Counted from the stretch's first letter, positions 18,104 to 27,916 are shown. The stretch is DNA of 64,000 bases from Vreelandella zhanjiangensis DSM 21076 (GCF_000377665.1 NZ_KB898646.1:744001-808000), one strand, 5' to 3'. Notes: generated by a model from the letters alone, not told the origin. Made by a program: numbers and translations.

Positions 18104-19609
18104 ATGACCGTGATTCGCCAGGACGACGTTATTCAAAGCGTTGCCGATGCTCTTCAGTATATCTCTTACTATCATCCCAAAGATTTCATCGACGCGATGG
18201 ATGCGGCTTATCAACGGGAACAAAACCCGGCCGCAAAAGATGCTATCGCGCAGATTTTGATTAATTCGAGAATGTGCGCCACCGGCCATCGGCCTATCTG
18301 CCAGGATACGGGGATCGTGACTGTGTTCGTTCATGTGGGTATGAACGTTACCTGGGATGCGGACATGAGCCTGGACGACATGGTCAATGAAGGCGTTCGC
18401 CGGGCTTACCTATTGCCGGATAACGTGCTGCGCGCGTCTGTTCTGGCAGATCCGGACGGTAAACGTCAGAACACCAAAGATAATACGCCCGCTATTATCC
18501 ACCACACGCTCGTGCCTGGTGATAAGGTTGATATTCACGTCGCGGCAAAAGGCGGTGGCAGTGAAGCGAAGTCCAAATTCGCCATGCTAAATCCCTCCGA
18601 TAGCGTCGTTGACTGGGTTATGGAACAGCTTCCCAAAATGGGCGCAGGCTGGTGTCCGCCGGGTATGTTGGGTATTGGTATTGGCGGCACGGCTGAGAAA
18701 GCCATGCTACTCGCCAAAGAGGCGCTGCTGGATCCTATCGATATCCTGGATCTACAGGCACGTGGTCCGAGCAATCGGGCAGAAGAGCTGCGTCTTGAGC
18801 TGTTTGATAAGGTCAACAAAAGCGGCATTGGTGCACAGGGCTTGGGCGGGCTTACCACGGTGCTGGATATCAAGGTGAAAGATTATCCCACCCACGCCGC
18901 TAATAAACCGGTCGCGATCATTCCCAACTGTGCTGCCACTCGCCATGCGCATTTTACGCTTGACGGTTCAGGCCCGGCAGCACTAACGCCGCCTAAGCTT
19001 GAAGATTGGCCAGAAATTACTCGTGAAGCGGGGGCTAACGTCAAGCGCGTGAATCTGGATACCGTCACGCCTGAAGAGGTTAAAACCTGGCAGCCGGGCG
19101 ACACGCTTCTGCTTAACGGCAAGCTGCTGACAGGACGTGATGCTGCCCATAAGCGCATGGTCGATATGATCGCTAAAGGTGAGCCGCTGCCCGTCGATAT
19201 GAAAGGCCGGTTTATTTACTACGTTGGCCCGGTTGATCCGATTGGTGACGAAGTTGTGGGTCCTGCTGGCCCGACCACGGCAACCCGGATGGATAAGTTC
19301 ACCCGTACCATGCTCGAAGAGACAGGGCTTTTAGGCATGGTAGGTAAGGCTGAGCGTGGTCTGGAAGCGATCAACGCTATTCGTGATAACGAAGCGGTTT
19401 ATCTGATGGCGGTAGGTGGCTCGGCATATCTGGTCGCCCAGGCAATCAAGAAATCCCGCGTGGTTGGATTTGAAGATTTAGGCATGGAAGCAATCTACGA
19501 GTTTGAAGTCGAAGATATGCCCGTAACGGTTGCCGTGGACAGCCTGGGCACTTCCGTCCACCAAACCGGACCCGCCAAATGGAAGGAGATCATTGCCCAA
19601 ACCGCATAA
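18104..19609 (+). CDS. fumA: Class I fumarate hydratase (iron-sulfur)
   Basis: The 501-residue protein is a class I, oxygen-sensitive [4Fe-4S] fumarase that interconverts fumarate and malate in the TCA cycle. Marks include CATGHRPICQDTG, the AAKGGGSEAKSKF stretch, MLGIGIGG, NCAATRHAHF and the C-terminal swivel domain with PAGPTTATRMDKF. The conserved cysteines lie in PICQDTG, near GAGWCPPG and in PNCAATR. The chain is a single polypeptide carrying both alpha and beta parts. CAAGGAG precedes the ATG at a slightly long distance. A terminator follows. Confidence 0.94.
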   Translation: MTVIRQDDVIQSVADALQYISYYHPKDFIDAMDAAYQREQNPAAKDAIAQILINSRMCATGHRPICQDTGIVTVFVHVGMNVTWDADMSLDDMVNEGVRRAYLLPDNVLRASVLADPDGKRQNTKDNTPAIIHHTLVPGDKVDIHVAAKGGGSEAKSKFAMLNPSDSVVDWVMEQLPKMGAGWCPPGMLGIGIGGTAEKAMLLAKEALLDPIDILDLQARGPSNRAEELRLELFDKVNKSGIGAQGLGGLTTVLDIKVKDYPTHAANKPVAIIPNCAATRHAHFTLDGSGPAALTPPKLEDWPEITREAGANVKRVNLDTVTPEEVKTWQPGDTLLLNGKLLTGRDAAHKRMVDMIAKGEPLPVDMKGRFIYYVGPVDPIGDEVVGPAGPTTATRMDKFTRTMLEETGLLGMVGKAERGLEAINAIRDNEAVYLMAVGGSAYLVAQAIKKSRVVGFEDLGMEAIYEFEVEDMPVTVAVDSLGTSVHQTGPAKWKEIIAQTA

Positions 19610-19642
19610 AGCAGTCTGTGCTGTGATTGGCTATTAATTCAC

Positions 19643-19669
19643 AGAAGCCCCGTTCATGCGGGGCTTTTG
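19643..19669 (+). terminator. Intrinsic terminator after fumarase
   Basis: AAGCCCCG (19645-19652) and CGGGGCTT (19659-19666) form an 8-bp stem with a 6-base loop, ending in TTTT. Confidence 0.88.
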
Positions 19670-19731
19670 TACATTAACCTCTATAGCCAAAACGCGTTTG
19701 ATATACCGATATATATAAGGGAGAAGCGGGT

Positions 19732-21150
19732 ATGGCCTCTTGGCTGCTAGGGACAGGCATTATGCTGATACACCTTTTAGGTATTGTGTCGGCCGTGATG
19801 GCGTTGATGTCAAGCCGGACATCGCAGGGCGCTGTGGCGTGGATTATCTCCCTTCTTACCTTCCCCTATGTGGCGCTGCCAGCGTATTGGTTTTTTGGGC
19901 GCCCGCGCTTTTATGGTTATGTCATGGCCCGTGGCGAACGCGATACCGTGCTTAGGCGTGTATTGGCCCGCTACCAGGAGAGTGCCTTACCCTTTCTGGC
20001 GCCGCCTACCAACTCGGATACTCAAGCCGTCGAGCAGTTGGCGATGATGCCGTTAACACGCGGCAATAATGCCACGCTGTTAATTGATGGTGATGCCACC
20101 TTTGACAGTCTGTTTGAAGGGATCGACAGGGCAGAGCACTACTTATTGCTGCAGTTTTTTATTGTCCGCGACGATGCCCTGGGGCGCCGCCTGCAAAAGC
20201 ATCTTGTTGACGCCGCTCGCCGTGGCGTGCGGGTGTACTTTCTTTACGATGAAATCGGCAGCCGTAAGCTGGGCGAAGGTTACCTTAAGGACTTGTCCAT
20301 TGAGGGAGTAGAGGTCAGCGCTTTTCGTTCATCCAGAGGCCTTAAGCATCGCTTTCAGCTAAATTTCCGCAACCACCGCAAGGTTGCCGTTGTAGATGGT
20401 AAGCGTGGGTGGTTAGGTGGGTTCAATGTTGGCATAGAGTACCTGGGGCAGAATCCACGCCATGGCCCATGGCGTGATACACACTTAATGTTGGAAGGGC
20501 CTAGCGTGCTAGGCCTGCAGGAAGCTTTCTGGGAAGATTGGCACTGGGCAACAGGCGAGGTGGCCAGCTTAAACTGGCAGGCGGAAAGCCATCCGGATCA
20601 TGACCAACATGTAGTCATCGTGCCTTCGGGACCGGCAGACAAACAGGACACGGCGAGTCTGTTAATTCAGCAGTTGATACATAGCGCTACGCATCGGCTG
20701 TGGGTTACCAGCCCCTATTTCGTACCGGATCAGGGTGTACAGGATGCGCTACGCCTTGCGGCCATGCGCGGTGTGGACGTGCGCGTCATGATCCCCGAGC
20801 GGCCAGACCATTTGCTGGTATTTCTATCGGCCTTTGCATTCTTACCAGATATGTTAAAGGCCGGTGTGAAAATATACCGTTATCTTCCTGGTTTTTTACA
20901 CCAAAAAGTAATCCTTATCGACAATGATGCAGCAACCGTGGGTACAGTAAACTTAGATAACCGCTCGTTTCGATTAAACTTTGAAATTACTGCCTTTATT
21001 CCTAACCCGGAATTTGCTGAGAAAGTACACACTATGCTGGAGCAGGATTTAGCCCAGTGCCGGCGTGTCACAATAGATGAAGTACAGCAGCGCCCGTTAT
21101 GGAAAAAAGTAGTTTCAAGAGCAGCTTATCTCATGTCACCCGTTCAGTAG
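19732..21150 (+). CDS. cls: Cardiolipin synthase (phospholipase D type)
   Basis: The 472-residue membrane enzyme condenses two phosphatidylglycerols to cardiolipin. Two N-terminal membrane helices (about 5-27 and 36-56) precede two phospholipase D domains. The HKD motifs are in NHRKVAVVDGKRGWLGG and HQKVILIDNDAATVGTVN. Length and layout match ClsA. Cardiolipin content is known to rise under high salt in many bacteria, which fits a halophile. GGGAGAAG lies upstream of the ATG. Confidence 0.93.
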   Translation: MASWLLGTGIMLIHLLGIVSAVMALMSSRTSQGAVAWIISLLTFPYVALPAYWFFGRPRFYGYVMARGERDTVLRRVLARYQESALPFLAPPTNSDTQAVEQLAMMPLTRGNNATLLIDGDATFDSLFEGIDRAEHYLLLQFFIVRDDALGRRLQKHLVDAARRGVRVYFLYDEIGSRKLGEGYLKDLSIEGVEVSAFRSSRGLKHRFQLNFRNHRKVAVVDGKRGWLGGFNVGIEYLGQNPRHGPWRDTHLMLEGPSVLGLQEAFWEDWHWATGEVASLNWQAESHPDHDQHVVIVPSGPADKQDTASLLIQQLIHSATHRLWVTSPYFVPDQGVQDALRLAAMRGVDVRVMIPERPDHLLVFLSAFAFLPDMLKAGVKIYRYLPGFLHQKVILIDNDAATVGTVNLDNRSFRLNFEITAFIPNPEFAEKVHTMLEQDLAQCRRVTIDEVQQRPLWKKVVSRAAYLMSPVQ

Positions 21151-21205
21151 CTAGGCGCTGTAAACGGTCAAATTACAAAATGTTTGATGGACAAAGGAGT
21201 GTTGG

Positions 21206-22123
21206 GTGAACCTTGAAACAAAATGGCTAGAGGATTTTGTCGCGCTGGCCAATACACGCAGCTTTTCCGCTTCTGCACGCCAGCGGCATGTCACTCAACC
21301 TGCGTTCAGCCGACGTATTCGTGCGTTGGAACAGGCTATTGGCGTTACCCTTGTTGATCGCTCTACAACACCGGTAGGGCTCACATCAGAAGGGCAGCTG
21401 TTTCTGGTTACCGCACGCAACCTGGTTGAGCAGCTTAATGAGTCCCTGAGCCATCTGCGGGGGTTATCCATCGCGAATGAGGCGCTTGATATCGTAGCGG
21501 CCCATTCATTGGCACTCAGCTTTTTTCCTCCCTGGATATCGCGTCTTCAAAAAGGGCTAGGGGAGCTTCCCACACGCTTGGTCGCCATGAACGTCGGGGA
21601 AGCTATTCATGTGCTGCGTGAAGGCAACTGCGACCTGATGCTGGCGTATTACGATCCCTTCGCCACGATGCAGCTGGATGCGGAAGTTTTTCCGTCATTT
21701 TCGATAGGCAAGGTTAATATGCTGCCTGTTTCACTGCCGGATGAAACGGGTAAACCCTGCTTTTCGCTACAGAGTGATACGTCCATTCCCTATCTGGCTT
21801 ATACCCAAGGGGCTTTTTTGGGGCGAAGTGTGCGCATGCTGCTGAAAAATGATCCACTGCGTATGAAATTGCGCACGGTTTATGAAACGGCCATGGCAGA
21901 AGGGCTAAAGGGCATGGTGCTTCAAGGCATTGGCGCCGCCTGGATTCCTGATTTCTGTATACGTGAAGAGCTCAAAAGCGGCCGTTTGGTAAGAGCGGGC
22001 GATGAAAGCTGGGATATTCCGCTTGAGATTCGCCTTTATCGCTGCTCACTCGTACATAAGCCGGGCGTCGAAAAGCTCTGGCGGCAGATGATGAAGCTAC
22101 CACGTGATTTTTTACAGGCGTAA
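21206..22123 (+). CDS. LysR-family regulator, HypT (YjiE)-like
   Basis: The 305-residue protein has an N-terminal winged helix-turn-helix and a C-terminal effector domain. The first part (ETKWLEDF, then VTQPAFSRRIRALEQAIGV) closely resembles E. coli HypT/YjiE, the hypochlorite-responsive regulator, and the AAHSLALSF and GIGAAWIPDF segments also correspond. HypT is activated by methionine oxidation, and several methionines are present in this protein (for instance LPDETG-preceding MLPV and GLKGMVL). The GTG at 21206 follows AAAGGAG by six bases. The gene is convergent with nadM, with 15 bases between the stops. Its targets are unknown. Confidence 0.8.
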   Translation: MNLETKWLEDFVALANTRSFSASARQRHVTQPAFSRRIRALEQAIGVTLVDRSTTPVGLTSEGQLFLVTARNLVEQLNESLSHLRGLSIANEALDIVAAHSLALSFFPPWISRLQKGLGELPTRLVAMNVGEAIHVLREGNCDLMLAYYDPFATMQLDAEVFPSFSIGKVNMLPVSLPDETGKPCFSLQSDTSIPYLAYTQGAFLGRSVRMLLKNDPLRMKLRTVYETAMAEGLKGMVLQGIGAAWIPDFCIREELKSGRLVRAGDESWDIPLEIRLYRCSLVHKPGVEKLWRQMMKLPRDFLQA

Positions 22124-22138
22124 TGGCTATGGCCTGAA

Positions 22139-23236
22139 TTAGGGCCGAGCGCTAAAATCCGCGGGCAGGCCAAGAAAATTCTGAATAATAAAGAAGTGAT
22201 CTTCAAACAGGCTATCCGGTTCTAGATCCGCCAAGGCGACCCAGCGCGCATGGTCACCGCCTTTAACAGGTTTTAAGCGGGGTAGCTGCTGGTCTGGGCG
22301 TAGCGCAAAGTAAAAGGCTTCGGCCAGCGTACGGCCACGCCAGCTGCGGTGCGGCTCGTCAAATAGCCGCTGTCCGCGCAGCGAACCTTTCAGCACTGGC
22401 TCAGGGACTTTAAGACGCAGCCGCTCCCTAAGCTCACGCATGCAGGCATCCAGCAACCGCTCATGCGGATTGATAAAGCCCCCCGGCAAGGCGAAGAGGC
22501 CTTTGCCGGGCGCTGCCGTGCGGCGCACTAGAAGCACATGGCCCGATTGCACCACAACGGCATTAACAGTGACGAAAATAGGCGGATAAGGTGCTTGCGC
22601 CCAGGCTTGGCGATATTGGTCAAGCAACTGCTGCTCTTCGAGTAGCTGATGGTAAGCCTCTCCCTGGCAAAACTCACTGACGCTACTCACTACCCCAGGC
22701 GGCAAGTCGTGATAAGCCCCTGTGGTCAGATAGTCACCGGAGGAACCGGGCGACCGGAAAAGTCGTTCACGGATCTGGCTTGCGGAAATCCCCTCAACCA
22801 ACGGTACGCTGACCGATTCCCACTGTGGGAAAAGCGAAAGATAGTAGCTCGATTGACCACGGCTTGCCCCAATCAAACCGATTCGCGGCAAACGCGCATT
22901 GGCTGGAGCCGCCAGATCGCGTACTTTTCTCTGAACATCTCTTACCCATACATCGTCGTTATACAGCGCATCCAGAAGAGGCGTTATTTCCAAGCGCTGG
23001 TTATCGGCGTCGTCAAACCCTGAGCGAATCATTGCCTGACGCTCATCAAAGCGCCATGGGTTACGCAATGAACGCGCCTGCCATGCCGAACCAACCAGCA
23101 CAATAACCTGTCGTGCCTGCTTCAATGCTTCGCGAATAATTGCTAAATGGCCCAGGTGAGGAGGCTGAAAACGGCCAATAAATACCAAACAGTCAAAGGG
23201 GTAAGCAGACGTAGAGCTTGTTACGGCGGGAGCCAT
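22139..23236 (-). CDS. nadM: Bifunctional NMN adenylyltransferase / Nudix protein
   Basis: The 365-residue protein fuses two domains. Residues about 15-190 form a NadM-type nucleotidyltransferase with GRFQPPHLGH and the SASQIRERL motif, which makes NAD from NMN and ATP. Residues about 215-350 form a Nudix hydrolase domain. The Nudix box begins normally (GGFINPHERLLDACMREL) but continues RERLRL where the family has xEExGU, so the second catalytic glutamate and the glycine are replaced. The Nudix activity, ADP-ribose hydrolysis in Synechocystis and Francisella homologues, may be reduced here. AAGGAAG precedes the ATG. Confidence 0.88.
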   Translation of the reverse strand: MAPAVTSSTSAYPFDCLVFIGRFQPPHLGHLAIIREALKQARQVIVLVGSAWQARSLRNPWRFDERQAMIRSGFDDADNQRLEITPLLDALYNDDVWVRDVQRKVRDLAAPANARLPRIGLIGASRGQSSYYLSLFPQWESVSVPLVEGISASQIRERLFRSPGSSGDYLTTGAYHDLPPGVVSSVSEFCQGEAYHQLLEEQQLLDQYRQAWAQAPYPPIFVTVNAVVVQSGHVLLVRRTAAPGKGLFALPGGFINPHERLLDACMRELRERLRLKVPEPVLKGSLRGQRLFDEPHRSWRGRTLAEAFYFALRPDQQLPRLKPVKGGDHARWVALADLEPDSLFEDHFFIIQNFLGLPADFSARP

Positions 23237-23390
23237 GTTGCTTCCTTGAACGGTTGGTTGATAAGAAGGCCATTATGGAGGGCTAGATTATAGCGTGCAA
23301 TGTGATCAGTACTGCGCGCTGCGCCAGCATTCGATATGCTGATAAACTATTACGCATAAAGTAACTATTAAATTACTCAAGGGAATGAAT

Positions 23391-24374
23391 ATGATTAAAA
23401 GCACCCTCATCTTTTGGTGGAAGGTAGTACAGGATGCAGTAGCGCTATGGCTTGAACGAAATGCGTTTAGCTATGCAGGATCATTGGCTTTTTATACGCT
23501 TTTTTCTTTAGCCCCTACGATCATTATTGCCGTAACGGTTATCGGCGTTGTGCTAGGTGAGGATGCTGCACAAGGACAAATTGTTGCTCAGCTGCAAGGC
23601 TCTTTAGGAACGGATGTAGCATCAGCAATTGAGGGTGCCGTTGCCCAGTCGCGGATTGAAGAATCGGGTTTACTGCCAACGCTGTTGGGGTTTGGTGCGC
23701 TTTTAGTCGGTGCTACCACGGTGTTTGCGCAAATGCAGTTTTCGCTAAACACTATCTGGGGGGTGACGGCGAAACCTACCAGCAATAGCATGTTTATATT
23801 CGTCAAAACCAGGCTTCTTTCGCTCACTGTGGTTCTTTCAATCGGTTTTATCTTGCTGGTTTCGTTGGTTTTAGGCGTTGTGGTACGCAGTATGCTGCAA
23901 GCCGCTAATGATGTCTTTCCGCTAGCAGGTTATCTTACGACCAGCGTGGAAGCACTAATCTCACTGGCCGTAGTGACACTACTCTTTGCGACCATTTTCA
24001 AAGTACTGCCTGATGTCGTCTTGGGCTGGCAGGATGTGTTTATTGGCGCCGTTGTTACTGCCGTACTGTTTACCATTGGGCGCACGCTAATCGCGATTTA
24101 TCTGGCATATACCGCAACGGCTTCAACTTATGGGGCCGCGGGGTCGGTCGTAATGGTATTGCTATGGGTTTATTACTCATCGCTCATTTTATTATTTGGT
24201 GCTGCGTTTACGCGTTCTCTTTTACTGCGTCGGGGCAGAAAGCTGATTCCGCGCAATAGTGCGGTGCTTGTTAAGCACGAGCTGCTGGGTGTTGAGCCGC
24301 TAGAGCCTAAAGACCACGTTCACAAAGACCATGTCCACAAAGACCACGTACAAGATACCGGTGAACAGTCATGA
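23391..24374 (+). CDS. YihY/BrkB-family inner-membrane protein
   Basis: The 327-residue protein has about six membrane helices and the family marks RNAFSYAGSLAFYTLFSLAP near the start and TASTYGAAGSVVMVLLWVYYSS in the last helices. YihY proteins are of uncertain function, once misannotated as RNase BN. The C-terminal cytoplasmic tail ends in three copies of KDHVH (encoded by a 15-bp repeat), giving a histidine- and acid-rich end. The ATG at 23391 is six bases after AGGGA; the ATG two codons earlier abuts that site. The acylphosphatase gene overlaps by four bases. Confidence 0.88.
   Translation: MIKSTLIFWWKVVQDAVALWLERNAFSYAGSLAFYTLFSLAPTIIIAVTVIGVVLGEDAAQGQIVAQLQGSLGTDVASAIEGAVAQSRIEESGLLPTLLGFGALLVGATTVFAQMQFSLNTIWGVTAKPTSNSMFIFVKTRLLSLTVVLSIGFILLVSLVLGVVVRSMLQAANDVFPLAGYLTTSVEALISLAVVTLLFATIFKVLPDVVLGWQDVFIGAVVTAVLFTIGRTLIAIYLAYTATASTYGAAGSVVMVLLWVYYSSLILLFGAAFTRSLLLRRGRKLIPRNSAVLVKHELLGVEPLEPKDHVHKDHVHKDHVQDTGEQS
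24309..24353 (+). repeat. 15-bp repeat, three units, in the yihY tail
   Basis: Three in-frame 15-base units (24309-24323, 24324-24338, 24339-24353) encode KDHVH, KDHVH and KDHVQ. The units differ by one or two bases, which suggests a fairly recent slippage expansion. Confidence 0.8.
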
Positions 24375-24646
24375 AAGCCTGCTGCCTGCGCGCATTTGTT
24401 TCAGGAAAAGTACAAGGTGTTGGCTATCGCTACGCCACCAAGGAACAGGCGTTGCAGTCCAAGATAACCGGCCATGCCAAAAACCTGGCTGACGGTCGGG
24501 TTGAGGTGCTTATGTGTAGCGATAGCGAAAAAGTTAAGGCGCTTAGTGAGTGGCTTTGGAAGGGGCCCGCGCAAGCGCGGGTAACCCATGTTGAATGCGA
24601 GGCAATGGACGCTAGTTCAGTGCCTGAGCACTTCTCAATACATTAA
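24371..24646 (+). CDS. acyP: Acylphosphatase
   Basis: The 91-residue enzyme hydrolyses acyl phosphates such as acetyl phosphate and carbamoyl phosphate. It has the phosphate loop FVSGKVQGVGYRYAT with the catalytic arginine (VGYR) and the catalytic asparagine in HAKNLADGRVEV. The start overlaps the yihY stop as ATGA, so translation is probably coupled. The gene is convergent with the 2-hydroxyacid dehydrogenase, 15 bases apart. Confidence 0.92.
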   Translation: MKACCLRAFVSGKVQGVGYRYATKEQALQSKITGHAKNLADGRVEVLMCSDSEKVKALSEWLWKGPAQARVTHVECEAMDASSVPEHFSIH

Positions 24647-24661
24647 TTAACCATTTCACGA

Positions 24662-25603
24662 TTACTTGCCACGCTTCCACTGAGCAATGTTTTCCGCCGT
24701 AAGCGCGATAATATTTTGTCGCGCCTCTGGTGTTATCCATGCGTTATGTGGCGTCACAATCAGGTTAAGAGACTCATCTAGCGCGGCTAATAGCGGATGC
24801 CCCTCTCTCGGCGGCTCTGTGGGCAGCACATCCACCGCTAATCCTCCAATAGTGCCTTGGCGTAACGCTTCAAGGGCGGCCACTTCATCGATAATGCCAC
24901 CGCGAGCACAGTTGACGAGTAACAGTGACGGTTTGGCAGCCGCTAAGCGCTTTTGATCAATAAGGTGTTGCGTATCGGCATTTAGCGGGCAGTGCAGGCT
25001 GAGAATGTCTGCGTCAGGCAGTAAATCATCCAGCGAGGGGCGTGAATCATTTGCCTCATTGCCAGGGCGTGCTGCAAAGCTTACCTGCATGCCAAACGCT
25101 TCTGCCAACCGTGCGACTTCCGTGCCCAGTTCGCCCTGGCCAACCATCACCAGGCGTTTGCCTGCCAGCTGCAGAGTGGGGTGGTCCTGAAGGCAGAAAA
25201 AATCACTGCGCTGCCAGGCGCCATTTGCTACTTCCTGCTGGTACTGCGGAAGCCGGTTAGCCAGTGCCAGGATTAACATTAACGTATGCTGGGATACACT
25301 GGCCGTGCCATATGCCGTTACATTCTTAACGCTGATATTTTGTGCTTTAGCCGCGTCAAGGTCGATATTGTTAAGCCCAGTGGCCATCACACAAATCAAG
25401 CGCAGTGACGGCAGCTGTTTTAAGGTTTCAGCATCTAGCACGACCTTATTTACCAGCGCGATTTGAGCATTGGCCAGGCGCTCTTTTGCCTGCTGAGTGG
25501 TGCTTTGATCAAATACTTCAAGATGAGTAACCGCGTCACGGATAGCGCTTAAATCGATCTGGGGTCCAAGACTTTGCGCATCTAACATTACTGCGTTAGG
25601 CAT
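24662..25603 (-). CDS. D-2-hydroxyacid dehydrogenase, HprA-like
   Basis: The 313-residue NAD(P)-dependent enzyme has the Rossmann motif GQGELGTEVARLAEAFGM and the catalytic arginine, glutamate and histidine in NCARGGIIDE, LPTEPP and VTPHNAW. The PPREGHPLL segment is typical of glycerate dehydrogenase / hydroxypyruvate reductase (HprA). It should reduce hydroxypyruvate, glyoxylate or a similar 2-ketoacid. TGGAGAG precedes the ATG. The substrate cannot be fixed from sequence alone. Confidence 0.85.
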   Translation of the reverse strand: MPNAVMLDAQSLGPQIDLSAIRDAVTHLEVFDQSTTQQAKERLANAQIALVNKVVLDAETLKQLPSLRLICVMATGLNNIDLDAAKAQNISVKNVTAYGTASVSQHTLMLILALANRLPQYQQEVANGAWQRSDFFCLQDHPTLQLAGKRLVMVGQGELGTEVARLAEAFGMQVSFAARPGNEANDSRPSLDDLLPDADILSLHCPLNADTQHLIDQKRLAAAKPSLLLVNCARGGIIDEVAALEALRQGTIGGLAVDVLPTEPPREGHPLLAALDESLNLIVTPHNAWITPEARQNIIALTAENIAQWKRGK

Positions 25604-25789
25604 TTTATTCTCTCCAGTGAGTGCCGAGGGCTAGTTAACCTTGCTCGGCAGGGGGCACAAAAGGGTATAATATTGTCGCTTTATCAACCGCAGCCTTGGA
25701 TTTTATCTCGGCAGGCCAAATATTCGCAGCTGGCTGTGTTTATATTCGCCAATATCCTGTCGTCGTTGAGCTTTTCAGGAGTCATCAAC

Positions 25790-26068
25790 ATGCCTATCTA
25801 TGAATATGAGTGCAAGGCCTGCGGCCATCGCATGGAAAAATTACAGAAAATCAGCGCGGACCCGTTAAAAGAGTGTCCTGCGTGCAATCGTAATGACCTT
25901 GAGCGGCTCGTATCCGCAGCAGGGTTCCGCCTGGCGGGCGGTGGTTGGTATGAAACCGATTTTAAAACGGGAAGTAAAAAGAACTTAGTCGCCGATGCCA
26001 AAGGCGCGGCGGGTAAAGACAGCGCTAAAAGCGACACTACTTCCAAGTCTACAGGCACTGCGGCCTAA
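25790..26068 (+). CDS. FmdB-family zinc-ribbon protein
   Basis: The 92-residue protein starts MPIYEYECKACGH, with one CxxC, and has a second in CPACNR, forming the zinc ribbon of the FmdB family. The C-terminal part is a low-complexity tail rich in Lys, Ala, Ser and Thr. Function in this family is unclear; some members are described as regulatory. AGGAG at 25777-25781 supports this start, while the open frame extends 39 codons upstream without family likeness. In many gammaproteobacteria an FmdB gene sits just before aspS, as here. Confidence 0.88.
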   Translation: MPIYEYECKACGHRMEKLQKISADPLKECPACNRNDLERLVSAAGFRLAGGGWYETDFKTGSKKNLVADAKGAAGKDSAKSDTTSKSTGTAA

Positions 26069-26134
26069 CTGCGGTTGCCTGGGCCAGCCTGGCCCGCGAC
26101 ACTTTATTTGCCACGAAACAGAACAGGATTTGAC

Positions 26135-27916
26135 ATGCGCAGCCATTATTGCGGCCAGCTAAACGAGACATTGGTGGATCAAACGGTCACCGTTTGCGGA
26201 TGGGTACATCGTCGTCGTGACCACGGTGGGGTTATTTTCCTCGATATGCGTGACCGCGATGGTATCGCTCAGTTTGTGGTAGACCCGGATACTGCCGAAG
26301 CGTTTGCAACTGCCGATCGTGCCCGCGGCGAATATGTGCTGCGTATTACGGGTCGTGTCAGACTGCGCCCGGAAGGCACACAGAATCCCAACATGCCCAC
26401 CGGCATGATTGAGGTGCTGGCCAAAGATGTTGAAGTACTGAACACCGCTGCCACGCCTCCGTTCCAGCTTGACGAGCATGGCAAGGTAGGTGAAGAAGTT
26501 CGCCTAAAGCATCGCTATATCGATCTGCGTCGCCCAGACATGATCGAGAAACTGCGTCTGCGTTCGCGTATTTCGCATAACGTTCGTGCGTTCCTGGAAA
26601 ACCAGGGCTTTTTGGATATCGAAACGCCGATTCTGACGCGCGCAACGCCCGAAGGCGCCCGTGACTACCTGGTACCTAGCCGTACTCATGCGGGCAGCTT
26701 CTTTGCACTGCCTCAGTCACCGCAGCTTTTCAAGCAGCTATTAATGGTGGCGGGTTTTGACCGTTACTATCAAATTGCCAAGTGCTTCCGTGACGAAGAC
26801 CTACGCGCCGATCGTCAGCCTGAATTCACTCAGATTGACATCGAAGCGTCGTTTGTCGAAGAAGATGACATCATGGGCATTACCGAAGCCATGATTCGTC
26901 AGCTCTTCCAGGAAGTGCTGAGCGTTGAGCTTCCCGAATTTCCGCGCATGACCTGGCAAGAAGCTATGGATCGCTTTGGTTCAGACAAGCCGGATCTACG
27001 TATTCCGCTTGAACTGACCGACGTTGACGATCTGATGAAACAGGTCGATTTCAAAGTTTTCTCTGGCCCTGCCAGTGCTGAAGATGGCCGAGTGGCCGCG
27101 CTTAAAGTACCGGGCGGCGCCAAGCTTTCGCGTAAGGAAATCGACGAATATACCAAGTTCGTGGGTATCTACGGCGCGAAAGGGCTTGCCTGGATCAAGG
27201 TCAACGAGCGTGCTAAAGGGCTTGAAGGGCTTCAGTCACCTATCGTGAAGTTCATGGAAGATATCGTTGAGGAGCTGCTTGATCGTCTTGGCGCAGAAGA
27301 TGGCGATATCATCTTCTTCGGTGCCGATAAAACGCGCATCGTCAACGAAGCTATTGGCGCGCTGCGCGTCAAGCTGGGTGCTGATCTTAATCTGTACACC
27401 CAGGCTTGGGCGCCGTTGTGGGTAGTCGACTTCCCGATGTTCGAAGCCGATGATAACGGTCGTTTAAGCCCGTTACACCACCCGTTCACTGCACCTTCCT
27501 GCTCGCCGGAAGAGCTCAAGGCCGACCCGGCCAAAGCGCTATCGCGTGCTTACGATATGGTGTTGAACGGTACCGAGCTTGGCGGTGGTTCTATTCGTAT
27601 CCATAATCAAACCATGCAGAGCACTGTGTTTGAAATTCTGGGCATCGGTGAGGAAGAAGCGCAAGAGAAGTTTGGCTTCCTGCTGGACGCGCTTCAATAT
27701 GGCGCGCCGCCCCATGGCGGCTTGGCATTCGGTCTGGACCGCTTGGTCATGCTGATGGTTGGTGCCAAGACTATCCGTGAAGTTATCGCTTTCCCGAAAA
27801 CGCAAAGCGCGGCCTGCTTGATGACCGACGCACCGGGTGAGGTTAGCCCTGATCAGCTAAAAGATCTCAATATTCGCTTACGTCAAAAAGCCAAGCCTGA
27901 AGTGGCTGGCGAGTAA
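26135..27916 (+). CDS. aspS: Aspartyl-tRNA synthetase (probably non-discriminating)
   Basis: The 593-residue class II synthetase charges tRNA-Asp. It has the N-terminal anticodon-binding OB fold ([15 protein letters not shown]), motif 2 ([17 protein letters not shown]), the GAD insertion domain (about 290-410) and motif 3 ([12 protein letters not shown]). H30 in RRRDHGG matches H31 of the Pseudomonas aeruginosa enzyme, which also charges tRNA-Asn. E. coli, with a discriminating enzyme, has Leu here. It may therefore be non-discriminating and depend on GatCAB, which is not in the window. The start is chosen by family comparison and an AGGA site. Confidence 0.95.
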   Translation: MRSHYCGQLNETLVDQTVTVCGWVHRRRDHGGVIFLDMRDRDGIAQFVVDPDTAEAFATADRARGEYVLRITGRVRLRPEGTQNPNMPTGMIEVLAKDVEVLNTAATPPFQLDEHGKVGEEVRLKHRYIDLRRPDMIEKLRLRSRISHNVRAFLENQGFLDIETPILTRATPEGARDYLVPSRTHAGSFFALPQSPQLFKQLLMVAGFDRYYQIAKCFRDEDLRADRQPEFTQIDIEASFVEEDDIMGITEAMIRQLFQEVLSVELPEFPRMTWQEAMDRFGSDKPDLRIPLELTDVDDLMKQVDFKVFSGPASAEDGRVAALKVPGGAKLSRKEIDEYTKFVGIYGAKGLAWIKVNERAKGLEGLQSPIVKFMEDIVEELLDRLGAEDGDIIFFGADKTRIVNEAIGALRVKLGADLNLYTQAWAPLWVVDFPMFEADDNGRLSPLHHPFTAPSCSPEELKADPAKALSRAYDMVLNGTELGGGSIRIHNQTMQSTVFEILGIGEEEAQEKFGFLLDALQYGAPPHGGLAFGLDRLVMLMVGAKTIREVIAFPKTQSAACLMTDAPGEVSPDQLKDLNIRLRQKAKPEVAGE

